NCBI GenBank assembly: GCA_947184155.2
Contig: CAMXCT020003146.1
Location: forward strand, 456,666-520,665
Length of the DNA stretch: 64,000 nucleotides
From: Cladocopium goreaui
Lineage: Eukaryota > Sar > Dinophyceae > Suessiales > Symbiodiniaceae
Direction of reading: 5' to 3'
This document shows, piece by piece, positions 9,642 to 19,990 of the stretch (its first letter is position 1; every line of letters starts with the position of its first letter). The notes beneath the pieces were generated by a model that saw only the letters and a program-made list of their open reading frames with translations, was not told the origin of the DNA and ran no database searches. The position numbers and the translations under genes were made by a program.

Positions 9642-11450
9642 AAGCTGAAAGTCACCATTGTTCACATAGCTGATCAAGAAGGGCCGGCACCTCGACCTGC
9701 CCAGGTTGTTCAAATCAAAGATCTTCATGGTCCCAGGCTCACCACTCTTCGGTTGCTTACCCCTCATTTCTTTCGAAAGTTTGTTGCGGGTGTTGAACGA
9801 GAGGACAGCCCCTCATCGGTCATCAGTGAATGGGCCCAATTGACTGGATGTTCTGTTGCTGCTTTCACGGGTGGCTCCTGGGAAAAAATCCCACACACTA
9901 AGGGTGCTTTGCTTGTGGCCCATGTGCGTGTGCCTGAAGACCTGGCCACTAAGGTCTGCGATCTCTCTGGCAAAAGGGGTTTGTTTGCTACGACTCTGTG
10001 CCCAAAACATGACCACAAGCCAGTCAGGTGGATCACCAAAGAAAAGGAGCAGTCCGATGAGGAATATTTCAGGACAGCTTGTGCTCAAGCTCAGACAGAA
10101 AAAGTTGGTGTGGCTCTCAGACAGCAGGGACCGCATCACTTAGGTTTAATTGGCCTCACCAATCACACCAGCCCTATGGCCAAACGACGGGCTTGGGAAA
10201 TTTATGGGGCCCCGAGTCATTGGTACCAAGAACACATCACTGAATTTCTCAGTTCTGAAGGTTGGAAAGATATCCAGGTCAGAAAGAAACTTCGCCGTAG
10301 GCATCAGCATGTTTGGTTGGTTCATGCTACTTGCCCCCCCTTTCAGAATGAGGACCCTGAACAAGCCACCTACTGGCAGTATTCGGACCCCCAGGGTGAA
10401 GTCCACATTTCCATCACCTTGGAGAAACGACCCGCCAAAAAGGTTCCCCCAGGTGAAAGGCTCCAGGCCCCTAAAAAGAAGTGGACTGACCCCAAATCCT
10501 TCGAGCAACTTGGGAATACCGCTTCTTCCGCCCTTCACTCTCCTTCGGATGTTACTCCCCCCATTCCTGAACGAGAGGACGGGAAGGATAGATCCCCCAG
10601 AAGGAATTCTGGCAAAGGTAAAGCTGAGGCGATCAGTTCCATGCCTCCTGTAATTGCTGAGGAAGTTTTCTCCCGACTTCATCCCGACTGGACCTTCCAC
10701 GATGATGGTGGTACAGGAGACTGTGGGTTTAGATCCATTGCTAGGTCCATTGCAGTTTCTCAGAACAAGGATTTAACCATTGAAAAAATCATCACCGAAG
10801 GCAGCCGTTTGCGCACTATGGCCACCGGCCATCTGATTAAACATGCTGAGACTTTCGGCGGTTTCTTCGCTCATGATCCCCTTGAAACCCCGGCCCAAAG
10901 GGATTTCCAACCCAGTCCTAAGGATTTTCAGGATTATTGTATGATTGCCAGCCGTCGCAATTTTTGGATTGATGGTTTGTTACTTTATGGTCTTGCCCAT
11001 CGCTTGGGTTGCGTTTTCACCATCTTCAATTGGAATAAAAGAGATGAAGCATGGGGGAGACATGTGGTGAGCTCCAAATATGAGAAAGCTGTGGCAGTCC
11101 CAGGTCAACCTAAGGCTCACACGGTTTGCCTGGCCCTGAAGGATGGTCATTATCGCGCCTTATTGCCAGCGGATAAAACCATTCAGATTCCTAACGAGTG
11201 GTTTGCTGAAACTCCTCAGGTGGCCCGACATGTTTTGCGTGGCTCTGGCGCAGGCTCTGAGAAGTCTACGCCAGACCCGTCCCAGTCCTCACTTCGAAAC
11301 TGGTTTCAGCCCCACGGTTCGCAGGATGTCACCCATCATGTGCAGTCTAGTCCTAAGCTTAGTTTGCCGGCCCAGACTCCTCTGAAAGCAGTTGAGAGCC
11401 TAGCTGGCGGTTCGCAGGATGTCACCCATCATGTGCAGGCTAGCGGCTAG
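9642..11450 (+). CDS. Retroelement polyprotein segment with OTU-type cysteine protease
   Basis: A long open frame of about 600 codons. DGGTGDCGFRSIARSIA puts the candidate catalytic Cys at codon 10722-10724. VCLALKDGHYRALLP puts the candidate catalytic His at 11148-11150. Spacing and flanking residues fit OTU-family deubiquitinase-like proteases, which are known in several retroelements. The C-terminus has a 31-residue repeat (GSQDVTHHVQSSPKLSLPAQ and so on). The frame ends at a TAG created by a 7-nt insertion in the second repeat copy. Confidence 0.7.
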   Translation, partial: KLKVTIVHIADQEGPAPRPAQVVQIKDLHGPRLTTLRLLTPHFFRKFVAGVEREDSPSSVISEWAQLTGCSVAAFTGGSWEKIPHTKGALLVAHVRVPEDLATKVCDLSGKRGLFATTLCPKHDHKPVRWITKEKEQSDEEYFRTACAQAQTEKVGVALRQQGPHHLGLIGLTNHTSPMAKRRAWEIYGAPSHWYQEHITEFLSSEGWKDIQVRKKLRRRHQHVWLVHATCPPFQNEDPEQATYWQYSDPQGEVHISITLEKRPAKKVPPGERLQAPKKKWTDPKSFEQLGNTASSALHSPSDVTPPIPEREDGKDRSPRRNSGKGKAEAISSMPPVIAEEVFSRLHPDWTFHDDGGTGDCGFRSIARSIAVSQNKDLTIEKIITEGSRLRTMATGHLIKHAETFGGFFAHDPLETPAQRDFQPSPKDFQDYCMIASRRNFWIDGLLLYGLAHRLGCVFTIFNWNKRDEAWGRHVVSSKYEKAVAVPGQPKAHTVCLALKDGHYRALLPADKTIQIPNEWFAETPQVARHVLRGSGAGSEKSTPDPSQSSLRNWFQPHGSQDVTHHVQSSPKLSLPAQTPLKAVESLAGGSQDVTHHVQASG

Positions 11451-11601
11451 CTCTCAGCTTAGTTTACCGGCCCAGACTCCTCTGAAAGCAGTTGAGAGCC
11501 TAGCTGGCGGTTCGCAGGATGTCACCCATCATGTGCAGTCTAGCCCTAAGCTTAGTTTACCGGCCCAGACTCCCCTGAAAGCAGTTGAGAGCCTTGCTGG
11601 C
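11316..11601 (+). repeat. 93-bp in-frame tandem repeat, 3 copies
   Basis: Copies lie at 11316-11408, 11409-11508 and 11509-11601. Copy 2 is 100 bp, because the stretch after GTGCAG is altered and 7 nt longer. That shifts frame and makes an in-frame TAG at 11448-11450. Copies 1 and 3 encode the same 31 residues. Confidence 0.85.
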
Positions 11602-12240
11602 GGTTCTGGCCTTAGTTTACCCCTTAACACACCGGGTCGTGAACCCAGTACCCGTGCTGCTTCAAGGCTTGATTTGCCTCCCAGTCCTAGTGTTGGCAGT
11701 CGCAAGCGTAAGCTGTCCCAAGCACGATCCGCAAGTGCTTCAAAGGCCTCCCAGTTGAGTTTGGCCCAAGCTTATTCAGGTTTCGCTAAAGCATCCTCTA
11801 CCCCTGCTTCCGGTCACAAGCATGCTCCCCCTGCCGCTGCTAAACGACCACGATCTTGGCATCGAACTCAGGTCGGGCAACTCTGGTGGACTTGTGACAA
11901 ATGTGACTTCAAGGTGTATTGGGTTGCTGGTGTCTCCACTCACTCTGACGCCAGAAGGCAACACCTGACCCAAATTCATGAAGTTGCGCCAAAAGATATT
12001 CCAAAGCATGCTCCTCCTAAGCCGTCGGAGTCATCCTCGGCCCGATATTACAAAAGCCGATGGTCAACTTTGTTGGACATTTGCTCCGCTAGGGCTTGGC
12101 CAGGTATGCACAGCCTGGTCACGGCCAAGCTCAGTTGGAAGTGCAGCAAATGCAATTCTGGCAGAATCCTGAGCAGCCAAGTCGCTGCCCAAATTTGCCC
12201 GGCCTACGAGGGTAACCAAAAATCTATTCCCAGCCTTCCC
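11456..12240 (+). CDS. Retroelement segment with CxxC zinc finger
   Basis: It continues in the next frame: the rest of the 31-residue repeats, a Ser/Pro-rich linker, then WTCDKCDFKVYW...HLTQIHE (C-x2-C...H-x4-H) and a second unit starting WKCSKCNSGRIL. Such fingers before the endonuclease usually help target or bind nucleic acid. The frame is lost between 12190 and 12280. Confidence 0.65.
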
Positions 12241-13555
12241 ATGCACCCGCAAGCGACTGTGGCGGGCGTGGTACGATGAGGGTCGGCAGAAAGTGCACGT
12301 GTCCAAGGCAGATGCAAGGAAAAAACGAGTGCAGCTTCGGATCCAAAACAAGGTTGCCCGCCAGGCGGCCTGGGACGCGGATCGAAAATGCACTCCGGCC
12401 AAGCAGTTTCGTGGCCTTTCTTTGACGGAAACAGATCGCAGCAACCAAACTTGGTGGCACTGTGGGCTCTGTGAGTTCACCGTGAAGTACAACCAGCGCA
12501 GACGCTCGGATGTCAAGGCCAAGCACCTGCGGGACGTCCATGCGTCAAGCAACATTTCTCTGAACCCTCTGAAGAATGACGTGCTGGCCAACCCGGCTCG
12601 CATTGTCAAAACAGTGGAAGCTTTCCAAGCTCGCTGGCAGCGACTGCATAGCCTCATCAAAGATGGCCCTTGGCCGGGAGCACACTGCCTCAATGAAGAG
12701 GCGGAGGCGGCGTACCACCGTTCTTATCAAGCTCAAAAGACTGGTAAAACTTGGACCCGGGCCATGTATCTCTGCAACAAGTGCGGCATGCATGTTAGCA
12801 TCAGTGATTTTGTCACCGCAGCTTGCAAAAAGACAGGAGTTCTTCCTCCCTTGGAGAAACGCAAGGAACTTTGGAAAGCTCTGCGGAAACAAGTGGTTCA
12901 AAGATCCAAGCCAGAACCAAAATCCCGTCGCACTCACCCCGCTCGTGGGGCACGCATTGGAGAAGCCAAAAACCCTGGTCCGAAGACACGGGGTCAACCA
13001 GTCCATGATCACATGTGCCGAGTGTGGTCGCTCAATGTTTCTTCCTGGCGGTCCAATGGGGCTGCGTTTCTCGAGCAGGCGGAAAAGCAAAAAGTGCAAA
13101 TCTTGCTGGTTCAGGAAACCAACCTCTCAGAAGTTTCCAGCCCAGGATTTTCTTATCAAGCCAGTAGAGCTGGTTGGCATGTACTTCATGTGGCTCCAAA
13201 TTGTCAGGGTCGCAAAGGCGGAGTTGCTGTTTTCACTCGGGAGCCCTGTGCTCTCATCCAAGTGGCTTCCTCACAGAACAGTGGAGGTCAGTTCTTGTGT
13301 GCTGAGCTGATCGGCCTCCAGAGACCAATCCTCATCGGTTCCATTTATCGCCATCATCGCGAATCATCATTTGAAATTTTTGACCAGGTTGCGGCCTTCC
13401 TTGAGGCCAATGTTGACCGTGATTGGATCTTAGGTATGGACGCTAATGCCAGCATGGAGCATGGTTTCATTCCTGCATTTCCCGATATGTCGGTTGCTGC
13501 TCCGCTGTTGGTAGACACACCAGGGAACCCATCGATGGTATTTGGCATTCCCCGG
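12241..13555 (+). CDS. Retroelement zinc fingers and endonuclease N-terminal part
   Basis: The frame reads RLWRAWYDEGRQK, then further fingers WHCGLCEFTV...KHLRDVH and YLCNKCGMHV. RIGEAKNPGP follows at 12953-12982, and immediately after it the EEP domain: VWSLNVSSW, ILLVQETNLS (metal-binding Glu), GGVAVFTREP and WILGMDANASM (Asp/Asn). This is the APE-type nuclease that nicks target DNA for priming. The frame is lost at the GGGG near 13555, before the catalytic His. Confidence 0.75.
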
Positions 13556-15246
13556 GGCTGCCTGCTATCAGTACTCATGAACTTCCCAGCCCTAGTGACC
13601 ACACTATAGCTGAGTGTTGTTTTAACCTCACGGTCCATGGTAGGGGTAGGCAGCACCTTCGGTTCACGGGCACGCCTAAGTTAAGCTCTGACACTGCGTT
13701 GAATCCTGCAGTATCCATCAACTGGACTGACGTTGCCTGCAATTCTGAAGCCTGGCACTCAGCTTTAGCGGATCCCAGCGTTGCTTGGACTGTGTGGTCT
13801 CAAAACGCTGAGAACTGGCTTCAGCGCTCAGGAGTGTTGAACTCAGATAAAGCTGAACGTTCTTTAGGATCAGTTCCTCAGGTTACTTCAGGAGGTCACC
13901 GAGTAGCCAATATGCAGTGTATTGCTGAGCGCCAGCTTCGCAGACACATTCGGCGTTTGGATGAAGCTTTAGTTTTATCTCACAAACGGTTAACCATTCC
14001 CACAGGGTTGATGACTCACATTTTGCAGGGTGCTGTTGCAGATGAGAGACCGGCTGTGCACCAGCGCCGCTGGGGCGATGCTAGGGCGAAAGCTAAGGAA
14101 CGTTTGAATGATATCATCCAGGCGCAGCAACAGTTGGCTGTGTCCAAATGGCTTACCAAGGTTCGCACGGTGCCTGGAGCCTGTAAATGGCTCCGCCAGG
14201 AAATGGCAACTCCACACATTCTCAAAGATGAGCAGGGACATTTGATATATTCCAAGCCTGAGGCCGCGCGGGCCCTCAAAACTTATTGGGCCAAGATTTT
14301 TGGCACCACCAGTGACTCTGTTGATATCTCACGGTTCATGAACCATTATTCTGCTGACCTTCCGGACAGTTCTCCGGTACCGGATTTGCCACTGATCCAT
14401 GTGGAGCAAATCACCAAAACTTTAAAGAAGATGAAAGGACGGGCCGGGGGCCCAGACGGTTGGTCTCCTGACATGCTTTTACATCTCCCACAGGATGCCT
14501 TGCAGCGACTTGCTGACGTGTTGAACAGTTGCGAAAGTCATAGCTGTTGGCCAGATACCATGTTTGACTGGACTATTCGGTTTATCCCCAAAAAGAAGAC
14601 TGATGGTCCCCCTGACCTAGGCAGTGTCCGTCCAATATGTATCGGTCCTACCTTGTACCGTGTCTGGTCCTCCTTGCGTCTTCGTGACTTGTCGGAACAT
14701 TTGTCCTCCCTCGTGGATCGTCATCAGGTTCGGGACGTCTATGACTGTCTTTTGTCCTTACACCAGGAATACCCCGAAAGTGCTTTCCCGTACGGAATGT
14801 GCCTGGACTTCCAAAAGTGTTTTGACAGTGTGGACACTTCCCTCTGTCTGGCTATCCTTCGTCGCTTGTCGTTCCCTCCGGGGGTCTGTGATCTTCTCGG
14901 GTCTCAGTGGGCATCTCACCGTCGGTGGGTCTGTTTTGGTGACGTTGTGGCTTCCTCTCCCATTACCCACTCCTTGGGTCTCCCGCAAGGGGACCCCTGG
15001 AGTCCGGCTTGCCTCACCTTGTGCTTGCTCCTTCCCCTCCGGCGGCAGCTGCGTGCGGTTGAAGGTTCTAGGGCTTTTCTCTTTTTGGATGACCGTACCC
15101 TCCTTGCGCGCAGTGTGGCGGATCTTCTTGCGGCTCGGGAGGTTTGGGACGAGTTTTCCGGTCTTACTAGGGCTCAAACGCACGATGGAAAAACGCAAAT
15201 CTGGGCGCGCACCATCCCGGCTTTCGTGCAGAAAATGCGGGATTAG
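13556..15246 (+). CDS. Retroelement endonuclease end and reverse transcriptase
   Basis: LPSPSDHTI supplies the catalytic SDH of the endonuclease. The reverse transcriptase follows: AGGPDGWSPDML, IRFIPKKKTDGPPDLGSVRP, MCLDFQKCFDSVD (motif A Asp), LPQGDPWSPAC (motif B) and FLFLDDRTLL (motif C, LDD in place of YADD). The catalytic residues are intact. The reaction is target-primed cDNA synthesis. The frame is lost at the TAG at 15244-15246. Confidence 0.85.
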
Positions 15247-16412
15247 GTCCTTCCTTTAACGGGGAGATTCTTGGGGTGACCGTTGGTTTGCCTGGGCGTT
15301 CCTGCGCTCCCTCGGAGCTTCAAAGGGTCGCTAAGTGCAAGCGTCTTGCGCGGCGCATGTCTGTTCTTCCCTGCTCCCATGCCTTCAAAGCCTCCTTGGC
15401 TTCCCTGGTTCTTTCCCCGGTGGTCTCCTGGGGTCTTTTGTTGGGGGGTCGTGTCCCTTCGCGGGCGGAAGTTTCCAATCACCTCACCTTGTGTCGCAAG
15501 GCGGTTCAAGGTTCGACCGGAGGCCATGAAAGCGTTGCTATCCAACAGGTTCTGCTGCTGGGGCACACGTCGGACTTGCTGTGTGTCTCGTTTCAACGGG
15601 CTGTCAAGGCGTTACATAAGTGGCGGGCGTCTGCGGGGTTCCCCAACCTTGTCGACTCCTCCTTCCTCACCTCCTTGTCTCAGGCGGCGACGCGTCTTGG
15701 GGGGGAGGTTCCTTCTTTGGGGTCCTTTCGGTTTGGGGATCTTACTTGGGATACGTCTTCCCCCTTTGCCTTTGCGGACTCCTACGCGCATGGGTTCCGT
15801 GACTTTTGGCGGCTCTCCGCTCTCCAGCGTTGGCTTCGGTCTTCTCGGCGCGATGCGGGCATTGCGCGAAACGCGGGTCTTCGTGTCACGCACCAGCTCC
15901 TTTCGCAATTGCGTGCGTGCGCGGCGTGTGTGGACGGGCATGCTCGCCAAATCATGTGTGGGGGTCTTTCTGTTGAAGCGCACTGCTCACCCGTGACGTC
16001 CTCATGCTCCTGTTGTGGGCTTTCTGTGATCCCGTCTACTGAGCATATCCTGTGGGTTTGCCCTGCCTGGTCGCACCTCCGTTCTCATCCCCAGCCTTCT
16101 CACCCTCTGGTCAGTCGTCTTGGTTGGTTTGATTCTGTTCACCAGCATATTGTCTCTCAGATGGGTCGCATCCGGGAGGCTGTCTCGGCCTACTATTATA
16201 GGCATGGCATTTGGACTCACCCTCACCGGGATAGGGGCGGTGGGGGGCGGGGGGGGGCGCACGCCCTCAGGACCTCCCCATCTCTGAGCATTGCAGCGGC
16301 TGCGGCTGCTGCGCAGTTGGCCGCCGGCGCGTGCGACGCTGCGGCTTCGAACTACACGCTCACAGGCCTTACATTTGCAGAGAGCCGATTTTGCTTTGAG
16401 CCAGTTTGTTGA
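15247..16412 (+). CDS. Retroelement C-terminal region with cysteine cluster
   Basis: It continues the polyprotein (GPSFNGEILGVTVGLPGR...) in the third frame and ends at TGA 16410-16412. A Cys/His cluster (SSCSCCGLSVIPSTEHILWV, then CPAW) matches the zinc knuckle that closes many LINE polyproteins. An Ala-rich tail follows. Confidence 0.7.
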
Positions 16413-17290
16413 GATAGGTTTTTGGACATGTCAATGGTGAAGGCGCTTGCACAAAATGTCAGCCAGGTATAGCCAAGTAATTCACTTTGTTGGGATTGCC
16501 GTGCTACCAGTGAAAGCATCTCAGCATTCCATGTGCCAACATTTGCTCATTGTGTCAATGGAGCATTTTGAGGTGCTTCTTTGTGAAGACCACATTATTA
16601 TTATTATTAAAATTACATAGTATTAAACCACCCTTCGGTGGCATGCTGCCAGCTTTCCTAGTCATTTGATGCCACGATTGCACAATGAAAGGTTAGCTAA
16701 AGACGTTGAAGGGTTTGAGTGTGGCCCCTGTGCAGGCACTGGTGCAAAAGCATTAACTGCGTCTCCCGCAGCTACTGTGGTACTGCTGCTGTGGCTCCTG
16801 CGGCTCCTGTGGCTGCTGAAGGGGTGAGTGAGCGAAGAGTTTGGCAAATTCATTAGACAGCATGCAGCAAGAGATTCCACAAACTTCAAAGAACATATAT
16901 CCTTGCTCACAGATTTTTCCTTGCGAATGTTTGGTGACAAGCATGATCACCCAAAGTAGTAACAGGATCATGACGACGTTAAAAGGTTGACACGCGGAGA
17001 TCCGGAATCAAGATGAGGCATGATTGTTTTTCATTATTATGTTGATCTTCAAAAGTGTCCAGTGTTTTTAATTTTATGACATCGCCTCGATTCGCCTCAC
17101 ATATCTTGATTCTGAAGCCACACTCGTGTCTAGCTAATCCAAGCAGTCCTTGATGCAAACTCCTTTGCTCTGAGCACAAGCTTTCCTGAAGCGTTCACCT
17201 TGCAGGGTTTTTACTATTTTACCCAAGTCGTATGATTTTCAGCCCCGCGAACGCATGCTGTTGATGCAAAGCTTGGATTTTGTCCCATCA
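16413..17290. other. Retroelement 3' region and intergenic stretch
   Basis: The presumed 3' UTR runs to (ATT)5 at 16594-16608. A short GCGGCTCCTG-type repeat is at 16775-16820. No exon is supported up to about 17290. Confidence 0.5.
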
Positions 17291-17293
17291 AAG

Positions 17294-17333
17294 CCTAGAA
17301 ATTGATGCGCTCATCCAGAAACAACATGAGCGT
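17294..17333 (+). CDS. Candidate small exon upstream of the giant gene
   Basis: It reads LEIDALIQKQHER, coiled-coil-like, and is followed by a good donor, GTAAGG, at 17334. There is no second line of support. Confidence 0.3.
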
Positions 17334-17677
17334 GTAAGGCACGGTGTCAGGTGAGCAAAACTGATAGGGTTTCCGACAAACTAGTCTGTTAGCACTTATA
17401 TGCTGATCATCATCAGTTTGCTCCCTTGGACTTGCTCCTGCACATTCTCACTAGTAGCTGATAACCTTGGATCCTGCTACTGGGCAAGTTCTCAGCACAA
17501 AAACTGACTGCTGCACGGAGCCTTAGTTGTGAGTCATTGATGCTGGGACATGTCCACAAATCTGGGATTAAGATGAAGGTGTGATGAGGTGTCGACAACT
17601 TCCATTAAACATTGCAAATTTTAGCCAGATCCCTTAATATTTTTCGGAACCACTGAAATGCTAACCTAGACACTATT

Positions 17678-17896
17678 CTTGGACCACTTTTGGAAGTTGA
17701 GATGTCGAAAGAAGTGCACGCCGTTTTGGCGCGAAGCACATTTCGAAGTCAAAATGCACAAAGCACACCAGCTTCGGACCACTTTTAGAAGTTGCGATGT
17801 CGAAAAAGTGCACGCCGTTGTGGCGCGAAGCACATTTCGAAGTCAAAATGTTCAAAGCACCAGGGGTTCGGACCACTTTTGGACGTTCAGATGTCG
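17678..17896. repeat. 95-bp tandem repeat, just over 2 copies
   Basis: GGACCACTTTT starts recur at 17681, 17776 and 17870. The core TGCACGCCGTTGTGGCGCGA is shared with the lone copy at 1497-1552, so this is a dispersed family that has been locally duplicated. Confidence 0.8.
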
Positions 17897-18205
17897 TTTT
17901 GCGTGGCAGACGCAAGGGATTGTGCACCTTCTCAAAAGTGAGCAAGACGTGAGGGCTATGTAGCATTTTCAAAAACGATGGCAGGTGTGGGATATTTGAA
18001 GAGGATCTGCAAAGATGCATTTCGCGTGGCAGGCGCAGTACAAAAGACATGTTCATCAGAGATGTTAGGAGGCCAGGGCGCTGATTTCCTGAGAAGGGTT
18101 GCATTTTGGAGCATCAGATCTGTAGGTTTTCTAAGATGATTTTGCGTGACAGGTGCAGCACTTCGTATGACCTGGCATCAATTTTTCGTGGCAGGCGCAG
18201 AACTT
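17895..18205. repeat. Dispersed TTTCGTGGCAGGCGCAG motif, 4 copies
   Basis: Variants occur near 17896, 18017, 18140 and 18185 at irregular spacing, each ending in GCAG or CGCAAG. Function unknown. Confidence 0.6.
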
Positions 18206-18284
18206 TAGACAGGTGGAGTGGAAAAATCGCAAAACGCATTGGTACGAGGCCGTCAGCTCTGCACTCAACTTTCTATTTTTGAAG

Positions 18285-18410
18285 GAAGTCTCGCAGAATT
18301 CTTTCGTTTTTGATGTTGTCAACTTCGAAAAATGAGGAAGTCTCGCAGAATTGCTTCGTTTTTGATGTTGTCAACTTTGAAACATGAAGAAGTCTCGCAG
18401 AATATCTTGG
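18285..18410. repeat. 52-bp tandem repeat, 2.5 copies
   Basis: GAAGTCTCGCAGAAT starts at 18285, 18337 and 18389, exactly 52 bp apart. Confidence 0.85.
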
Positions 18411-18430
18411 TTTTCAAGCTTGCAGATACA

Positions 18431-18467
18431 CAGGTAGATAGATAAACAGACAGACAGACAGACAGAC

Positions 18468-18513
<46 letters not shown>

Positions 18514-18742
18514 GTAGGTAGGTAGGTAGGTAGGTAAAGAGAGAGAGAGAGATAGATGGATGGATGGATGGACGGATGGATAGATAGATAGATCGGTAGG
18601 TAGGTAGGTTGATAGTCAGAGAAAGAGAGGGAAAGAGAGAGAAAGAGAGAGAAAGAGAGAGAAAGAGAGAGAAAGAGAGAGAAAGAGAGAGAAAGAGAGA
18701 GAAAGAGAGAGAAAGAGAGAGAAAGAGAGAGAGAGGAGACCT
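18431..18742. repeat. Compound purine microsatellite
   Basis: Successive blocks of GACA, GAAA, GATA, GGTA, GAGA, GGAT, GATA, GGTA and a long GAAAGAGAGA array. One strand is almost pyrimidine-free from 18610 to 18735. Apparent open frames here are repeat artefacts. Confidence 0.9.
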
Positions 18743-18885
18743 CAATCACCTTTGGGTCCATCAGTGGATTCGCTCTGCCATCCGTGATTCACAACGACCA
18801 ACCTCTCCTATAGGTTTCCTATTTTTGGAACTTCCGCCACAGCCTTGTGCGGTACTACTGGTATTGGATTAATGATGGATATGAT

Positions 18886-19010
18886 TACCCTCTGGTTATT
18901 TAACATAGCCATGGAAATGATATAGCCCATAGAAATAGATGATTTTCCCAGCTAGAAGCCTCCATTTATGGTTGGGATTTTCCATGGCTATGTTAAATAA
19001 CCAGATGGTA
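18886..19010. mobile_element. Family A inverted-repeat element with 5-bp duplication
   Basis: The termini TACCCTCTGGTTATTTAACA and the complement of TTAAATAACCAGATGGTA are inverted repeats. ATGAT flanks both ends (18881-18885 and 19011-19015). Confidence 0.85.
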
Positions 19011-19297
19011 ATGATCATACGTAATTGACTTTCATCATTTGATATGCTAGGAGATATTTAGTTGATGGATATGAAACATATTTGGAACACACAAGATATG
19101 ATCTGGGTTGGACCAAAGCTAGTAGACTTCGCTCCATTTTATGGCCGAATGATTTGGAGCATGCTCAACGGGGCTGGGGCTCCAAACCAATGGTGGCAGA
19201 TCCCCCACTCTACGTGTTTTGTTCAACCATTAAATTTATCACCTGTCCAATTGAAGATTCTGTGGAGTATTTGAGAAACATTTTTGTGGATTTCCAA

Positions 19298-19403
19298 TGC
19301 CCTCTGGTAAACTAACATGGCTATTGAAAATTGCCATTTATAGTGGATTTACCCATTGAAAATGGTGATTTTCCATAGTTTTTTGTATGTTTACCAGAGG
19401 GTA
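19298..19403. mobile_element. Family A element with 5-bp duplication
   Basis: The left end is TGCCCTCTGGTAAACTAACA and the right end TTTACCAGAGGGTA. TCCAA is duplicated on both sides (19293-19297 and 19404-19408). Confidence 0.85.
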
Positions 19404-19449
19404 TCCAAATGTATCCCATATGATGTCGGTTTCTACATCTTTATTCCAG

Positions 19450-19536
19450 GCCAAGCGACTGGTTCAGAAATCGCAGAACATGAAGCGACGCTTCCATGAG
19501 ATCTTGGATGAGAACGATCTGGAAGTCATCCATCGG
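19450..19536 (+). CDS. Giant-gene exon, coiled-coil type
   Basis: It follows TATTCCAG and has 29 whole codons (AKRLVQKSQNMKRRFHEILD...). The donor is GTTGAT. It is the first well-supported exon of the + strand chain that ends in the Mei2-like domain. Confidence 0.6.
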
Positions 19537-19990
19537 GTTGATGCCAGCTTCAGCCATGTGCCATGACGCTGCAAAGCGGGGGTTGAATCGGGACCTCATA
19601 GCCTCACGCGAACTCCCTGAAGCGCCTGAAGCCCGTTTTCAAGTCATGGCCGCGGCAAGCAAAACATAGGTTTAGTTCGGGGTGGCAAGTAGCATAAGTG
19701 GCCACATTGTTTCAGCTCCATGTCTGTTGGGCTGCACCCTCATGAAACAACTACCATGCAGTGTGAAAGTTTCATTCCCTTTGACTTTCCTCATCCAACA
19801 AGAACAAATACCGTGGCTTGATGCCGAAGGGGCATGCTTTCGAGTTTCCATCCCAACACATCAAATCATGATCCCCGATGGCCACTCAGTCACTGGATGA
19901 GTTGGAGCAAAAGGCCGGAACTGGCTGGATGAAGGACCGCGATAGGGAACCCAGCACCAAAAGTGGGCCAAACATGCGGCTAGACACACA

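Larger units (their letters stand above)
7691..16608 (+). mobile_element. LINE-type (non-LTR) retroelement with OTU protease
   Basis: In order: a basic ORF1-like region, OTU cysteine-protease domain, CxxC zinc fingers, EEP (APE-type) endonuclease, reverse transcriptase, C-terminal cysteine cluster, and an (ATT)5 tail at 16594-16608. All on the + strand, no LTRs seen. The coding path changes frame six times (about 9330, 9640, 11445, 12190-12280, 13555 and 15245) but has almost no other stops. The copy is therefore either recently broken or carries assembly indels. The 5' end is not defined; 7691 is only the first ATG. Confidence 0.8.

Noticed and set aside
14624-15259. Alternative + frame of about 210 codons overlapping the reverse transcriptase
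   Set aside because: Shadow of the RT frame; lacks RT motifs and has Cys/Val-rich frame-shift composition.
18371-18761. Open frames on the - strand (SLSLSF/YLPTYLP repeats)
   Set aside because: Translation of the purine microsatellite; no start context or complexity.
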